Shown one piece after another: positions 27,207 through 36,150 of a DNA stretch of 64,000 bases. The notes under the pieces are model-generated. The model was not told the DNA's origin and did not search any database. It saw nothing but the letters and a program-made list of their open reading frames with translations. The translations under genes were made by a program, and so were the position numbers. The first letter of the stretch is position 1. Every line of letters begins with the position of its first letter. Source of the stretch: Mycobacterium sp. DL440 (lineage in GTDB: Bacteria; Actinomycetota; Actinomycetes; Mycobacteriales; Mycobacteriaceae); assembly GCF_011745145.1 (NCBI RefSeq), contig NZ_CP050191.1:2962296-3026295 (forward strand). The letters are read 5' to 3'.

Positions 27207-27649
27207 GTCATCAGGTCCCGGCGCACGTCGGCGCCGGTGGCCAGCACCATCAGGATCAGCGTGCGCAGCGCGTCGTCGGTGAGCCCTGCCGCCGGGAAGT
27301 TGTAGCGCAACATCACGTCGGCGACCTTCTTGGCCGGCCGCTTGCGCGCAGCGCCTTTGGGCGTCGCCCCGTTTGTGGACGTCTCGACCAGCTTCTCCAC
27401 CAGCACCACCGTGCCTAGCATCGTCTTGCTGGCATGATCGGACACCCGTTGGCGAATCTTGTTGTCCAGCGGCAGATCCCACGCCAACGGTTGGGTCAGC
27501 GAAACCATCTCCAGATCCTCGGCGATGGGCACCACCCGCACCGAGGCGACCGAACCGTCGACCGTCACGGTCAGCGCGTCGTCGTCTTCCTCGACGACGG
27601 ACATCACCTCGCCGAGTACCACGGACAACCGCTGCAAGAGATCTGTCAT
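27203..27649 (-). CDS. Conserved hypothetical protein (Rv2360c-like)
   Basis: 148 residues, soluble, no signal peptide. The N-terminal 75 residues look like a small alpha/beta domain (DDDALTVTVDGSVASVRVVPIAEDLEMVSLTQPLAWDLP). A basic Ala/Lys-rich linker (about 95-108) and a C-terminal helical part LRTLILMVLATGADV follow. The alternation resembles YbjN-like proteins but I cannot assign a family. It sits between uppS and the Nudix gene, as Rv2360c does. Function unknown. Confidence 0.7.
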   Translation of the reverse strand: MTDLLQRLSVVLGEVMSVVEEDDDALTVTVDGSVASVRVVPIAEDLEMVSLTQPLAWDLPLDNKIRQRVSDHASKTMLGTVVLVEKLVETSTNGATPKGAARKRPAKKVADVMLRYNFPAAGLTDDALRTLILMVLATGADVRRDLMT

Positions 27650-27663
27650 GTCAGGCCCTTCCG

Positions 27664-27714
27664 CTCAGGCTTGTCATTCGGCTCTGCCACTCAGGCTTGT
27701 CATTCGGCTCTGCC
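27664..27714. repeat. 26-bp tandem duplication at the 3' end of uppS
   Basis: Two identical 25-bp copies (27664-27688 and 27690-27714) repeat with a 26-bp period. The second copy spans the last uppS codons and its stop; the first lies in the gap before the next gene. This looks like a recent slippage duplication. Confidence 0.85.
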
Positions 27715-28593
27715 GAAGCGACGGTTGCGGTTCACATACTCCTCGCACGCCGCCCACAGGTCGCGCCGGTCGTAATCGGGCCACAGCTTGTCCTGGAACA
27801 CGAACTCCGCATAGGCCGACTGCCACAGCAGGAAGTTGCTGGCCCGCTGCTCCCCCGACGTCCGGATGAACAGGTCCACATCGGGGATGTCGGGGCGGTG
27901 CAGATGCTTGGCAAAAGATGCCTCACTGATCCGGCTCGGGTTGAGCTTGCCCTCGACGGCCTCGGCGGCCAGTGCCTGCGCAGCCTCGACGAGTTCGGTG
28001 CGCCCACCGTAGTTCACGCAGTAGTTGACCGTGATGACGTCGTTGCCGACTGTCATCTGCTCGGCGATGTCGAACTCCTTGATGACACTGCGCCACATCT
28101 TGGGCCGCGATCCGACCCAGCGCATGTTCACACCCATGGCGTTCAGGTTCTCTCGGCGGCGACGCACCACCTCCCGGTTGAAGCCCATCAGGAACCGGAC
28201 CTCCTCGGTGCTGCGCTTCCAGTTCTCGGTGGAGAACGCGTAGACGCTCAAGTGTTTGATACCCAATTCGATGGCACCGCAGGTGATGTCGATCAGCACC
28301 GCCTCGCCCATCTTGTGGCCTTCGGTGCGGCCCAGGCCGCGCTGGGTGGCCCACCGACCGTTGCCGTCCATTACCACGGCGACGTGATTGGGCACCTGAT
28401 CGGCAGGGATCCGGGGCGCGACTGCCTTGGATGTGTGTTGGGGCGGGCGAGCGAAGCGGCCATTGGTGCCGGCCGGGATCTCGGGGAAGACGACGGGCCA
28501 GGTCGAAGTATCCGGGAAGACCGGATAGTCCTCAGGCGCCGGGGGCAGCTGTGGGTAGGTTGATTTGCCCCGCTTGTCCCGCTTCAAAGCCAT
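27700..28593 (-). CDS. uppS: Decaprenyl diphosphate synthase (cis-prenyltransferase)
   Basis: 297 residues. It makes the long-chain polyprenyl diphosphate carrier for peptidoglycan, arabinogalactan and lipoarabinomannan. Conserved regions: [27 protein letters not shown] with the catalytic Asp in [29 protein letters not shown], and the C-terminal [25 protein letters not shown]. The 75-residue N-terminal extension matches the mycobacterial enzyme Rv2361c. Its start lies inside recO (62-bp overlap), implying coupling. Confidence 0.95.
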   Translation of the reverse strand: MALKRDKRGKSTYPQLPPAPEDYPVFPDTSTWPVVFPEIPAGTNGRFARPPQHTSKAVAPRIPADQVPNHVAVVMDGNGRWATQRGLGRTEGHKMGEAVLIDITCGAIELGIKHLSVYAFSTENWKRSTEEVRFLMGFNREVVRRRRENLNAMGVNMRWVGSRPKMWRSVIKEFDIAEQMTVGNDVITVNYCVNYGGRTELVEAAQALAAEAVEGKLNPSRISEASFAKHLHRPDIPDVDLFIRTSGEQRASNFLLWQSAYAEFVFQDKLWPDYDRRDLWAACEEYVNRNRRFGRAE

Positions 28594-29383
28594 GGGGCAT
28601 ATCCTGCCTGACCAGCGTCGCGCGCTGTTCGGCGACTGTCCGATCGATCCGGTACACCCGCTCGACCAGAGGCAATGTCCGCAGCTGACGCTCCAGGTGC
28701 CACTGCAGATGCGCCGCGATCAGCCCGCTGGCCTGGCTGCGATGCCCCGATGAGGATGCCTCGGCGTACTCCCAGTCACCCTCGTGCAGCGCCGACATCA
28801 GTTCCAGCACGGGCTGGGGCGGAGTGCTGGATCCGCTGGGCCGACAGTGCACGCACACACTGCCGCCGGCGGCGACGTGAAATGCCCGGTGCGGACCCGG
28901 CGCGGCGCAGCGAGCACACTCAGTCAGCGCCGGCGCCCACCCGGCGACCGTCATCGCCCGCAGCAGGTAGGAATCCAGCACCAACTCGCGGGCCCGGCGG
29001 CCGTCGGCCACCGCACGCAGGGCGGCCACCGTGAGCCGGTGCAGGTCGGGCATCGGTGCCCGCTCCTCGCCGGCCAGCCGCTCGGCGGTCTCCAACATCG
29101 CGCACGCACTCGTGTAGCGGCCGTAGTCACTGACGATGTCGGCGGCGAACGCGTCGATGGCCTGCACCTGGGTGACGATGTCGAGGTTGCGCCCCGGATG
29201 CAGCTGCACATCGATATGGGCAAACGGCTCCAGCCGCGCACCGAACTTGCTGCGGGTACGCCGGACTCCCTTGGCCACCGCGCGTACCAAACCATGGTCG
29301 CGGGTGAGCAGGGTGACAATCCGGTCGGCTTCGCCGAGCTTGTGCTGGCGCAGCACCACCGCCCGGTCCCGGTACAGCCGCAT
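28532..29383 (-). CDS. recO: DNA repair protein RecO
   Basis: 283 residues from the ATG at 29383, the start of the conserved [25 protein letters not shown]-fold. The protein loads RecA with RecF and RecR in gap repair. A zinc-finger pattern follows the central helices ([17 protein letters not shown]). The gene overlaps uppS by 62 bp at the 3' end. Longer in-frame extension to 29887 overlaps the divergent amidase gene and is not used. Confidence 0.95.
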   Translation of the reverse strand: MRLYRDRAVVLRQHKLGEADRIVTLLTRDHGLVRAVAKGVRRTRSKFGARLEPFAHIDVQLHPGRNLDIVTQVQAIDAFAADIVSDYGRYTSACAMLETAERLAGEERAPMPDLHRLTVAALRAVADGRRARELVLDSYLLRAMTVAGWAPALTECARCAAPGPHRAFHVAAGGSVCVHCRPSGSSTPPQPVLELMSALHEGDWEYAEASSSGHRSQASGLIAAHLQWHLERQLRTLPLVERVYRIDRTVAEQRATLVRQDMPHGFEAGQAGQINLPTAAPGA

Positions 29384-29446
29384 CGTGACAGTGTCGCACC
29401 ATGGCCGGACAGGTTCCGTTACGCACCGCCGATATTCTCGAAAGTG

Positions 29447-30934
29447 ATGGCCAAATCTGCGACTTCCGACCCAAGCTCTTTCCGATTTCCGACCCTGACC
29501 AATCAGCTCTATCAACTTGCCAGCGGCGCAGACACTTCTGAGGAACTGGTACAGCAGTCGCTGCGCGCCATCACCGCGAGCCAGTCCACCCTCAACGCAT
29601 TCCGCGTCGTGCTGACCGAGCAGGCGCTGGCCGACGCCGCCAAGGCCGACACGGCTCGCGCAGCCGGCAAACAACTCCCGCTGCTGGGAATTCCCATCGC
29701 GGTCAAGGACGACGTCGACGTCGCCGGGGTGCCCACCCGGTTCGGCACCGACGGCTCCACTCGCATCGCCACCGACGACGCCGAGGTGGTGCGCCGCCTC
29801 CGGGCCGCGGGCGCGGTGATCGTCGGGAAGACCAATACCTGCGAGCTCGGACAGTGGCCGTTCACCGGCGGGCCGGGGTTCGGCCATACCCGCAACCCGT
29901 GGTCACGCAAGCACAGCCCGGGTGGATCCTCGGGCGGCAGCGCCGCGGCCGTCGCCGCCGGCCTGGTGACTGCGGCCATCGGATCCGATGGCGCGGGCAG
30001 TGTCCGCATCCCCGCGGCGTGGACGCACCTGGTCGGCATCAAGCCGCAGCGTGGTCGCATCTCCACCTGGCCGCTGCCCGAGGCGTTCAACGGCATCACG
30101 GTCAACGGCGTGCTGGCCCGCACTGTCACCGACGCGGCCCTGGTGCTCGACGCCGCATCCGGTAACGCCGACGGCGACCTACACAAGCCCGCGCCGATAC
30201 AGGCCGCCGAGCACGTCGGCCGCGCCCCCGGGCCGCTACGGGTCGCCATGTCGACGAAGTTCCCGTTCACCGGTTTCCGGGCGACGCTGCACCCGGAGAT
30301 CCGCGACGCGCTACAGGGCATCGCCGATCAACTCGGGCACCTGGGTCACACCGTGGTGGAGAAAGACCCCAACTACAGCCTGCGGATGTCCTGGGACTTC
30401 CTGGCCCGCTCCACCTCCGGCCTGCTCGACTGGACCGACCGCCTCGGCGATGTGCCCTACGACGAGCGCACGGTGGCCAACATGAGGATCGGCCGGTTGT
30501 TGTCACAGGACGTGCTCCGCAAAGCCCGGGCACACGAGGCCGCCGCACAGCGCCGCATCTCCTGGATCTTCAATCTCGTCGACGTCATCATCGCGCCGAC
30601 CACCGCCCAACCACCGCCGCTCACACACGAATTCGACCGCCGCGGGTGGTCCGCCACCGAACGCGCCTCGATCGCCGCCTGCCCGGTGACCTGGCCCTGG
30701 AACCTACTGGGCTGGCCGTCGATCAACGTACCCGCCGGCTTTACCTCCGACGGACTGCCGATCGGCATCCAACTGATGGGGCCCGCTGACAGTGAGCCGC
30801 TGCTGATCTCGCTGGCCGCCGAGTTGGAGGCGATCACCGGCTGGGCCGCCAAGCAACCCGAGGTCTGGTGGACGGCCCCGTCCCAGACCGACGCGTCACA
30901 AGCCGCCGCCGCGATCAACGCGCTTGACGGGTAG
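29447..30934 (+). CDS. amiA2: Amidase (AmiA2-like, amidase signature family)
   Basis: 495 residues from ATG 29447. The amidase-signature triad is present: Lys87 in IAVKDDVDVAG, and the cis-Ser and Ser nucleophile in GGSSGGSAAAV plus GSDGAGSVRIPAAW about 25 residues on. It hydrolyses an amide of unknown identity; no signal peptide, so cytosolic. Divergent from recO with 63 bp between, as Rv2363 is. An extension upstream to 28784 runs antisense through recO and is rejected. Confidence 0.9.
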   Translation: MAKSATSDPSSFRFPTLTNQLYQLASGADTSEELVQQSLRAITASQSTLNAFRVVLTEQALADAAKADTARAAGKQLPLLGIPIAVKDDVDVAGVPTRFGTDGSTRIATDDAEVVRRLRAAGAVIVGKTNTCELGQWPFTGGPGFGHTRNPWSRKHSPGGSSGGSAAAVAAGLVTAAIGSDGAGSVRIPAAWTHLVGIKPQRGRISTWPLPEAFNGITVNGVLARTVTDAALVLDAASGNADGDLHKPAPIQAAEHVGRAPGPLRVAMSTKFPFTGFRATLHPEIRDALQGIADQLGHLGHTVVEKDPNYSLRMSWDFLARSTSGLLDWTDRLGDVPYDERTVANMRIGRLLSQDVLRKARAHEAAAQRRISWIFNLVDVIIAPTTAQPPPLTHEFDRRGWSATERASIAACPVTWPWNLLGWPSINVPAGFTSDGLPIGIQLMGPADSEPLLISLAAELEAITGWAAKQPEVWWTAPSQTDASQAAAAINALDG

Positions 30935-30956
30935 GCCGGAGGAGCGGCTTACACCT

Positions 30957-31004
30957 GACAGATAGCTGTCGAAAAGCTGTGACAATTAGTGAGATTGGCA
31001 TCTC
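30957..31004. promoter_or_regulatory. Two small palindromes upstream of the esp-like operon
   Basis: GACAGATAGCTGTC (30957-30970, arms GACAG/CTGTC) and GAGATTGGCATCTC (30991-31004, arms GAGAT/ATCTC) lie in the 188-bp gap between the amidase and the espA/E-like gene. A weak TACGCT -10 candidate lies at 31016-31021. They may be regulator sites; no specific factor can be assigned. Confidence 0.35.
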
Positions 31005-31122
31005 TTACCCCTTGTTACGCTCGAATCCACGGCGTGGGGCCGCGACGAACTCGTCAAATCAGCCGGGGAGGGCCAAGAGGCGTGCGCACCGATCAATCCA
31101 TGTGCAATGGGCAGGGACCCGA

Positions 31123-32349
31123 GTGACCGGTTCAGAAGACGACGGAGGCGCCAAAGGGCCCAAAGGCCCCAGCAAGTTCGGCATAGCGACAACCGCGTTT
31201 AGCACCTACAGCGATCTGAAGAAGCTCATGGAGGGCGATCCCATGGGCGCGGTTGGCCTGATCGGCGACGCCGGCAAATGGGCCCAGTTGCTCATTCCCA
31301 CGGCCACCGCCACACCAGTAATCGCCGCTGGGTTGAAGCTCTTGATGTTGACCAGCGTCACCATGGGCGAGGGAAGCCCCGACGGTGGTGGCGCCTTCAG
31401 CGACGGCGCGAAACAGTTCCAAACCAACGGGAAAAGCCTCGAAGGCGCCTACCCCACCGAAACGTGGTCCGGCTCTGCCTCCGACGCCTACACGGCGCAA
31501 AACTCGCACCAGATCCAGCGTGCGACAACCATGTTGCAAGCCGACAACGACATCGTTCGAATTCTGTCCACACAGGCGGGACAGGTCAACCATGCCCGGA
31601 CTGAAGTCGACTGGTCGTCAAAAGGTTTGGCCGCAATGATTCCGGTGGCAATGGCGCTGGAGGCTACGGTACTGGGAGCTCCGGAGTCGATTGCGCTCCA
31701 GATGGCTGCGGTGGCTACGGCGCTCGCCGTCGCGGGGGCGGCGGCAGCCAATCTGGTGAACTATTCGCAAGACAATGCCGCGCAGATTCGAGAAGCCACA
31801 GAAAAGTACCGTCAAGCGGGCGCGGTGGTCCCGTCAGGCTCAGGTTCGCCTGCCGCACCGTCCGGTTCGGGCGACCAGAGCGGGTCCAACAATCCGGGCA
31901 ATCCGTCTGGGCAGGACACCCCGGGCACCCAGAGCGGGCCCACGAGCACCCCGAGCTCGCGCAATCAGTCCGGCGGTGGCGGCTCGGGTGCCGGCGGCGG
32001 CTCGGGTTCGGGCGCCGGGGGCGGATCTGGCACCGGCACCGGCAGCGGCGGATCGGGCTCCGGTCGCGGGATGGGTGGCATGCCGTCGCTTCCTCAAATG
32101 GGCGGCGGTTCGGGTGGCGGCGGCACCGAAGCGCTCGGCAGTCTCACGAGCGCCGCCGGTCAAATCGTCGAGACCGTGACGCAGGCAGTGGAGCAGGTCG
32201 ATCAGCAAGACCCGAACACGCAGAATGACGGCAGGCCCGGTGCGGCGGGGGGTGGCGAATCGCAGGCCGGTCGCGCGCCGATCAATGCCTCGTCCGGCGC
32301 CGGCACCGCGAACCATGCTGCGCCGCAACGCCTCACCACCGACGTGTAA
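31123..32349 (+). CDS. EspA/EspE-type ESX-1 secretion-associated protein
   Basis: 408 residues from GTG 31123. The motif W115-S-G117 in TWSGSASDAYTAQN parallels the W-x-G-S-A-x-D-x-Y stretch of EspA. Hydrophobic helices at about 55-80 and 175-215 flank a helical region that ends with Y-S-Q-D-N. The C-terminal 190 residues are a Gly/Ser/Pro-rich low-complexity linker. It is followed by EspC- and EspD-like genes in the order of the M. tuberculosis espACD operon, which strengthens the call. A start at 30979 would add 48 residues lacking coding character. Substrate of type VII secretion is inferred. Confidence 0.75.
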   Translation: MTGSEDDGGAKGPKGPSKFGIATTAFSTYSDLKKLMEGDPMGAVGLIGDAGKWAQLLIPTATATPVIAAGLKLLMLTSVTMGEGSPDGGGAFSDGAKQFQTNGKSLEGAYPTETWSGSASDAYTAQNSHQIQRATTMLQADNDIVRILSTQAGQVNHARTEVDWSSKGLAAMIPVAMALEATVLGAPESIALQMAAVATALAVAGAAAANLVNYSQDNAAQIREATEKYRQAGAVVPSGSGSPAAPSGSGDQSGSNNPGNPSGQDTPGTQSGPTSTPSSRNQSGGGGSGAGGGSGSGAGGGSGTGTGSGGSGSGRGMGGMPSLPQMGGGSGGGGTEALGSLTSAAGQIVETVTQAVEQVDQQDPNTQNDGRPGAAGGGESQAGRAPINASSGAGTANHAAPQRLTTDV

Positions 32350-32367
32350 CCGCGAAAGGAGCCATTC

Positions 32368-32682
32368 ATGTCTGACGAATTGAACGTTCTCACTTCGGAC
32401 CTCCGAGATATGTCGACCACGCATGACGCGGCCGCGACCGGATTCTCCGCGGCGGGCGATACCACGTCGTTTGTGGAATGGAAGGTGCTGGCAACGCACG
32501 GCCCGATCTGCTGGTCGTCCCAGCAAGCACTGTGCGAAGCGAACGAGGCCCGCAAATCCGCCTCCGAAGCGATGATGAATGCGTCCAACGACCTGTCCCA
32601 GAAGCTCACGACGGCGGCCTCGCAGTACGACCAGACCGACGCGCAAGAATCCGGCACCCTCGGCCGGACCATGCAGTGCTAG
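32368..32682 (+). CDS. EspC-like type VII secretion target
   Basis: 104 residues of EspC/DUF2580 type. THGPICWSSQQAL matches the EspC segment THGPYCSQFNDTL. Near the C-terminus Y-D-Q-T-D fits the type VII export signal Y-x-x-x-D/E, like YSEAD in EspC. AAAGGAG is at good spacing before the ATG (18 bp after the espA/E-like stop). Such proteins are co-secreted with their EspA/E partner through an ESX system. Extra cysteines (C49, C56, C104) could form disulfides. Confidence 0.82.
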   Translation: MSDELNVLTSDLRDMSTTHDAAATGFSAAGDTTSFVEWKVLATHGPICWSSQQALCEANEARKSASEAMMNASNDLSQKLTTAASQYDQTDAQESGTLGRTMQC

Positions 32683-32686
32683 TCGC

Positions 32687-33226
32687 ATGAGCGATCACAC
32701 CTGGGACGACGACGATCCCGAAGACGAGCAGTTCGCGAGCGACCTCGACGCGCTGGGTTTCGACGACACGCAACACAGCGATGACGACCACGACGGCTGG
32801 TCCGGGCTCGACGCGTTCACGGTCGATGAAACCCACAGCGGGCCAACGCCAGATGCACCTGAACCGACCACGCCCGGTCACGATGACCAGGAGGGGCCGG
32901 TCACCTTCGGTGTGACGAACCCGGCCGGAACGATCACCGCGCAAGCCACGATCTCGGGCGCGATCAATCGGATCGAGTTGTCCTCAGTCACAACGTCGAT
33001 GACCGAATCGGACCTCGCACGCGACATCATGGCCACCGCCAAGCTGGCGAACCTCCAGGCCCGAGCGATCCAGCGCGCGATGGTCCAAAGCCTGCTGATG
33101 AATCAGGGAATGGATCAGGATGTCGCCGCGCAGTTCATCGACGACATCGCCGACCTGCCCACACCGGCACAGTCCGAGGCGGCCCAAGCCGAGGCGACGG
33201 CGGAATATCTGCGAGGCGAGCGCTGA
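32687..33226 (+). CDS. EspD/EspH-like ESX-1 associated protein
   Basis: 179 residues from ATG 32687, 4 bp after the EspC-like stop. The first 70 residues are very acidic (DDDDPEDEQF...), then a compact domain with FGVTNPAGTITAQATISGAINRIELS. This resembles the EspD line FTVTNP...VSVSTLMDGRIDHVELS recalled from M. tuberculosis, followed by M-T-E-S-D-L-A helices. EspD stabilises EspA and EspC; EspH is the ESX-1 locus relative. Role here as stabiliser or chaperone of the two upstream proteins is inferred. No signal peptide. Confidence 0.75.
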   Translation: MSDHTWDDDDPEDEQFASDLDALGFDDTQHSDDDHDGWSGLDAFTVDETHSGPTPDAPEPTTPGHDDQEGPVTFGVTNPAGTITAQATISGAINRIELSSVTTSMTESDLARDIMATAKLANLQARAIQRAMVQSLLMNQGMDQDVAAQFIDDIADLPTPAQSEAAQAEATAEYLRGER

Positions 33227-33292
33227 CCGTCAGCAGCTTGTCGGCCAGGTAGGATTTTGCACGCTAATGAATAGGCAAGGGGGAATGCCGCA

Positions 33293-33631
33293 GTGAGCTA
33301 TCCGGATCCGTACCAGCCCCAACAGCAACCTCCGCCAGGGCAGTATCCACCGCCGCCACCCGGCCCCTACGGCTATGGTTATCCGCCCAACGGTGGTCAT
33401 CCGCCCGCCGCACCACACGGCGCCCAACCACAACCCGATGCCAAGGGAAACGACGGCAATTCGTGGGGGTGGCAGCTTATGGAAGGGCTGTTGGATCTCT
33501 TCAGCGGCTCCTCCTCGTACGGGCTCGGCAAGAGCTCACGAGACCGCGTCAAGACCACGCTGATCATTCTTGGCGTGGGGATTGCCGCGATCGTGATCCT
33601 GATCGCGGTTGCCGTAGCGATGAGCAAATAG
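33293..33631 (+). CDS. Small Pro-rich membrane protein downstream of the esp-like genes
   Basis: 112 residues from GTG 33293, preceded by AAGGGGGAA. Residues 1-50 are Pro/Tyr/Gln-rich (YPDPYQPQQQPPPGQYPPPP), then a short polar part and one membrane helix (about 88-108, TLIILGVGIAAIVILIAVAV) at the C-terminus. I recognise no domain. Sixty-six bp separate it from the espD-like gene, so it may belong to the same transcript. It converges on era. Confidence 0.65.
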   Translation: MSYPDPYQPQQQPPPGQYPPPPPGPYGYGYPPNGGHPPAAPHGAQPQPDAKGNDGNSWGWQLMEGLLDLFSGSSSYGLGKSSRDRVKTTLIILGVGIAAIVILIAVAVAMSK

Positions 33632-33649
33632 CGGCGAGCGCTGGGCCAG

Positions 33650-34549
33650 TTAGAACCCGAGCCGACCCAGCTGCTTCGGATCACGCTGCCAGTTCTTGGC
33701 GATCTTGACCCGCAGGTCGAGATAAACCTTTGTACCGAGCAGCTTTTCGATCTGGGTGCGGGCGGCAGTACCGACCTCACGGAGGCGGGCGCCACCCTTG
33801 CCGATCACGATGCCCTTCTGGCTGTCGCGCTCGACGTAGAGGATCGCGTGTACGTCGATCAGATCATCGCGGCCTTCACGCTCTTCAACCTCTTCGATCA
33901 CCACGGCCAGGGAATGCGGCAATTCGTCACGCACACCTTCCAGCGCTGCCTCACGAATGAGCTCGGCCATCAGTACTTCCTCGGGCTCATCGGTGAGCTC
34001 GCCGTCGGGGTAATAGGCAGGCCCCGGCGGCAGTTTCGAGACGAGGACATCGGTGAGCACATCGAGTTGTTCACCCGCGGTGGCCGAGACCGGCACGATG
34101 TCGGCATCCGGCCCCAGGAGTTCGCTGACGGCCATCAGTTGTTCGGCGACGCGATCCTTGGGCACCTTGTCGATCTTGGTGACCACGGCAATCAGGGTGG
34201 TCTTCGGCGCCACCGCGCGGATCTGTTGAAGGATCCAGCGGTCGCCGGGGCCGATGCGCTCATCGGCGGGGATGCACAGACCGATCACGTCCACCTCGGA
34301 GTAGGTGTCCTTGACCAGGTCGTTGAGCCGCTGTCCGAGCAGGGTGCGTGGGCGATGCAGCCCAGGGGTGTCGACCAGGATGATCTGGAAGTCCTCGCGG
34401 TGCACGATGCCGCGGATCGTATGCCGGGTGGTCTGCGGGCGGTTCGAGGTGATCGCGACCTTCTGGCCCACCAGGGCGTTGGTGAGCGTCGATTTGCCGG
34501 TGTTGGGCCTGCCGACGAAACAGGCGAAGCCGGAACGGAATTCACTCAT
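33650..34549 (-). CDS. era: GTPase Era
   Basis: 299 residues. Ribosome-assembly GTPase that binds 16S rRNA. G1 GRPNTGKS (13-20), G3 DTPGLHRP (about 58), G4 TKIDKV (about 125) and the C-terminal KH domain with GIVIGKGGARLREVG. It lies in the order phoH, ybeY, CBS-domain protein, small CDD-like protein, era on one strand with 4-nt overlaps or short gaps, a single ribosome-biogenesis operon as in Rv2368c-Rv2364c. Confidence 0.97.
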   Translation of the reverse strand: MSEFRSGFACFVGRPNTGKSTLTNALVGQKVAITSNRPQTTRHTIRGIVHREDFQIILVDTPGLHRPRTLLGQRLNDLVKDTYSEVDVIGLCIPADERIGPGDRWILQQIRAVAPKTTLIAVVTKIDKVPKDRVAEQLMAVSELLGPDADIVPVSATAGEQLDVLTDVLVSKLPPGPAYYPDGELTDEPEEVLMAELIREAALEGVRDELPHSLAVVIEEVEEREGRDDLIDVHAILYVERDSQKGIVIGKGGARLREVGTAARTQIEKLLGTKVYLDLRVKIAKNWQRDPKQLGRLGF

Positions 34550-34863
34550 ACCGGGGTTCCCGCTCGGTCGGTGACGATCACCGCGGCCTCGGCGGACAGT
34601 TCCTGCACCGCGGCGACGCCTGGGTCGTCGGCCGAACCGCCGAGCAGCACCGCGGCCTCCAGTCCGGTGGCACCACTGGACACCGCAGCGGCCACCGCCG
34701 CCTGCAACGCGGTCAACTGGAGCGCCGCCAGGGTCACCGGGGCACCGGCGTAGGTGCGGCCGTCCTGGTCACGCACCGCCGCACCGGTGGAGGCCTCGGC
34801 GCGACCCATCGCGCCGCGGGCCAACACCACGAGTTTGGTGTCCTCGGTATCGAGTTCAATCAT
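34546..34863 (-). CDS. Cytidine-deaminase-like protein lacking catalytic residues (Rv2365c-like)
   Basis: 105 residues. The order of segments follows a cytidine deaminase fold: ASTGAAVRDQDGRTYAGAPV, then a helix QLTALQAAVAAAVSSGATGLEAAVLL. The zinc-binding C/H-A-E of true deaminases is replaced by A-L-Q, and no PCxxC appears. It is therefore probably non-catalytic. Start overlaps era by 4 nt (ATGA). Conserved at this place in mycobacteria (Rv2365c); function unknown, perhaps structural or binding. Confidence 0.65.
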   Translation of the reverse strand: MIELDTEDTKLVVLARGAMGRAEASTGAAVRDQDGRTYAGAPVTLAALQLTALQAAVAAAVSSGATGLEAAVLLGGSADDPGVAAVQELSAEAAVIVTDRAGTPV

Positions 34864-34866
34864 CGG

Positions 34867-36150
34867 TTACTTGTCCTCCTCAGGCTCTACCGGGCCGACC
34901 AGCACCGTGCCGATCCGCACCCGACCACGGTGGTCCGAACCGCCTTCAGCGCGCAGCCGCAGGCCCTCCCAGATCACTTCGGCGCCGGGAAGCGGTACCC
35001 GTCCCAGTTCGAATGCGACCAGGCCACCGACGGTGTCCGGTTCCAGATCCTCGTCGGGCTCCAGTTCGTAAAGTTCGCAGAGATCCTCGATCGGCAGCCG
35101 GGTAGAGACCCGAAACTGCCGCTCGCCCAGATCTTCCACCGGAACGACCTCGCCGGCGTCATACTCGTCGACGATCTCGCCCACGATCTCCTCAAGCACG
35201 TCCTCGATGGTGACCAGACCGGCGATAGCGCCGTATTCATCGACGAGCAGCGCCATGTGGTTGCGGTCGAGCTGCATCTCTTTGAGAAGCTCGTCGAGTG
35301 GCTTGGAGTCCGGGACGAACACCGCTGGACGCATCACCTGCGCCACGTTGGTGTCACGGCCGCCGTTGGTCGAGTAATAGGTCTGCTGGACAAGGTCTTT
35401 CAGATAGACCACGCCGACGATGTCGTCGACGTTCTCGCCGATCACCGGGATGCGGGAGTGCCCACTGCGCACCGCCAGCGAGGTGGCCTGACCGGCCGAC
35501 TTGTCCGATTCGATCCACACCATCTCGGTGCGCGGCACCATGACCTCACGGGCCGGGGTGTCGCCGAGTTCGAACACCGACTGAATCATCCGGCGTTCCT
35601 CGTCGGCCACCACGCCGCGCTGCTGGGCCAGGTCGACGACCTCACGCAATTCGATCTCGGATGCGAACGGACCGTTGCGGAAACCGCGGCCAGGAGTCAA
35701 CGCGTTACCGATCAGCACCAGCAGGCGGCTGATCGGAGTGAGCAGCACCGAGATCGCCTGCAGCGGCAAGGCCGAGACCAGCGCGATGGAGTAGGCGTTC
35801 TGCCTACCGACCGTGCGCGGACCGACGCCGATGGCCACGAAGCTCGTCACCACCATGATCGCGGCGGAAGCCACCAGGCCCCACCCGACGCCGAGGTGCC
35901 CGTCGAGGAAGGACGCCAGTAGCACGGTGGCGGTGATCTCGCAGGTAATCCGGAGGAGCACAACAAGATTGATATAGCGGGGCCGTTCGGCGACTACCCG
36001 GCTGAGCCGGGCGGCACCCGGGCGTTCCTCGCGGACCAGTTCCTCGATCCGCGCGATCGAGACGGTGGACAGGGCGGCGTCAATGGCAGCGAACAGGCCA
36101 CCGAACCCGACCAGCACCACGGCGCCGAGCAGCGGAAGTAGGCCGGTCAC
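34867..36150 (-). CDS. CNNM/CorC-type hemolysin family membrane protein
   Basis: 427 residues. The N-terminal DUF21 transmembrane domain has about four helices (1-150), then two CBS domains with [12 protein letters not shown] (about 205) and [21 protein letters not shown] (about 305). A CorC_HlyC domain follows at the C-terminus (about 345-425). Members are implicated in magnesium or cobalt export and resistance. It ends 4 bp before the CDD-like gene and overlaps ybeY by 4 nt. Fits Rv2366c. Confidence 0.88.
   Translation of the reverse strand: MTGLLPLLGAVVLVGFGGLFAAIDAALSTVSIARIEELVREERPGAARLSRVVAERPRYINLVVLLRITCEITATVLLASFLDGHLGVGWGLVASAAIMVVTSFVAIGVGPRTVGRQNAYSIALVSALPLQAISVLLTPISRLLVLIGNALTPGRGFRNGPFASEIELREVVDLAQQRGVVADEERRMIQSVFELGDTPAREVMVPRTEMVWIESDKSAGQATSLAVRSGHSRIPVIGENVDDIVGVVYLKDLVQQTYYSTNGGRDTNVAQVMRPAVFVPDSKPLDELLKEMQLDRNHMALLVDEYGAIAGLVTIEDVLEEIVGEIVDEYDAGEVVPVEDLGERQFRVSTRLPIEDLCELYELEPDEDLEPDTVGGLVAFELGRVPLPGAEVIWEGLRLRAEGGSDHRGRVRIGTVLVGPVEPEEDK

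Noticed and set aside
27664..27714. CRISPR-like repeat
   Set aside because: There are only two contiguous copies with a one-base gap and no spacers or cas genes; it is a simple tandem duplication.
30979..31122. N-terminal extension of the espA/E-like protein
   Set aside because: The added 48 residues are Arg/Ser-rich without similarity to Esp proteins and cover the promoter-like gap; GTG 31123 gives the better product.
31950..32130. Gly/Ser-rich stretch as a PE_PGRS gene
   Set aside because: There is no PE domain, and the repeats are a short GSGAGGG-type linker, not GGA/GGN arrays. The upstream part matches Esp proteins.
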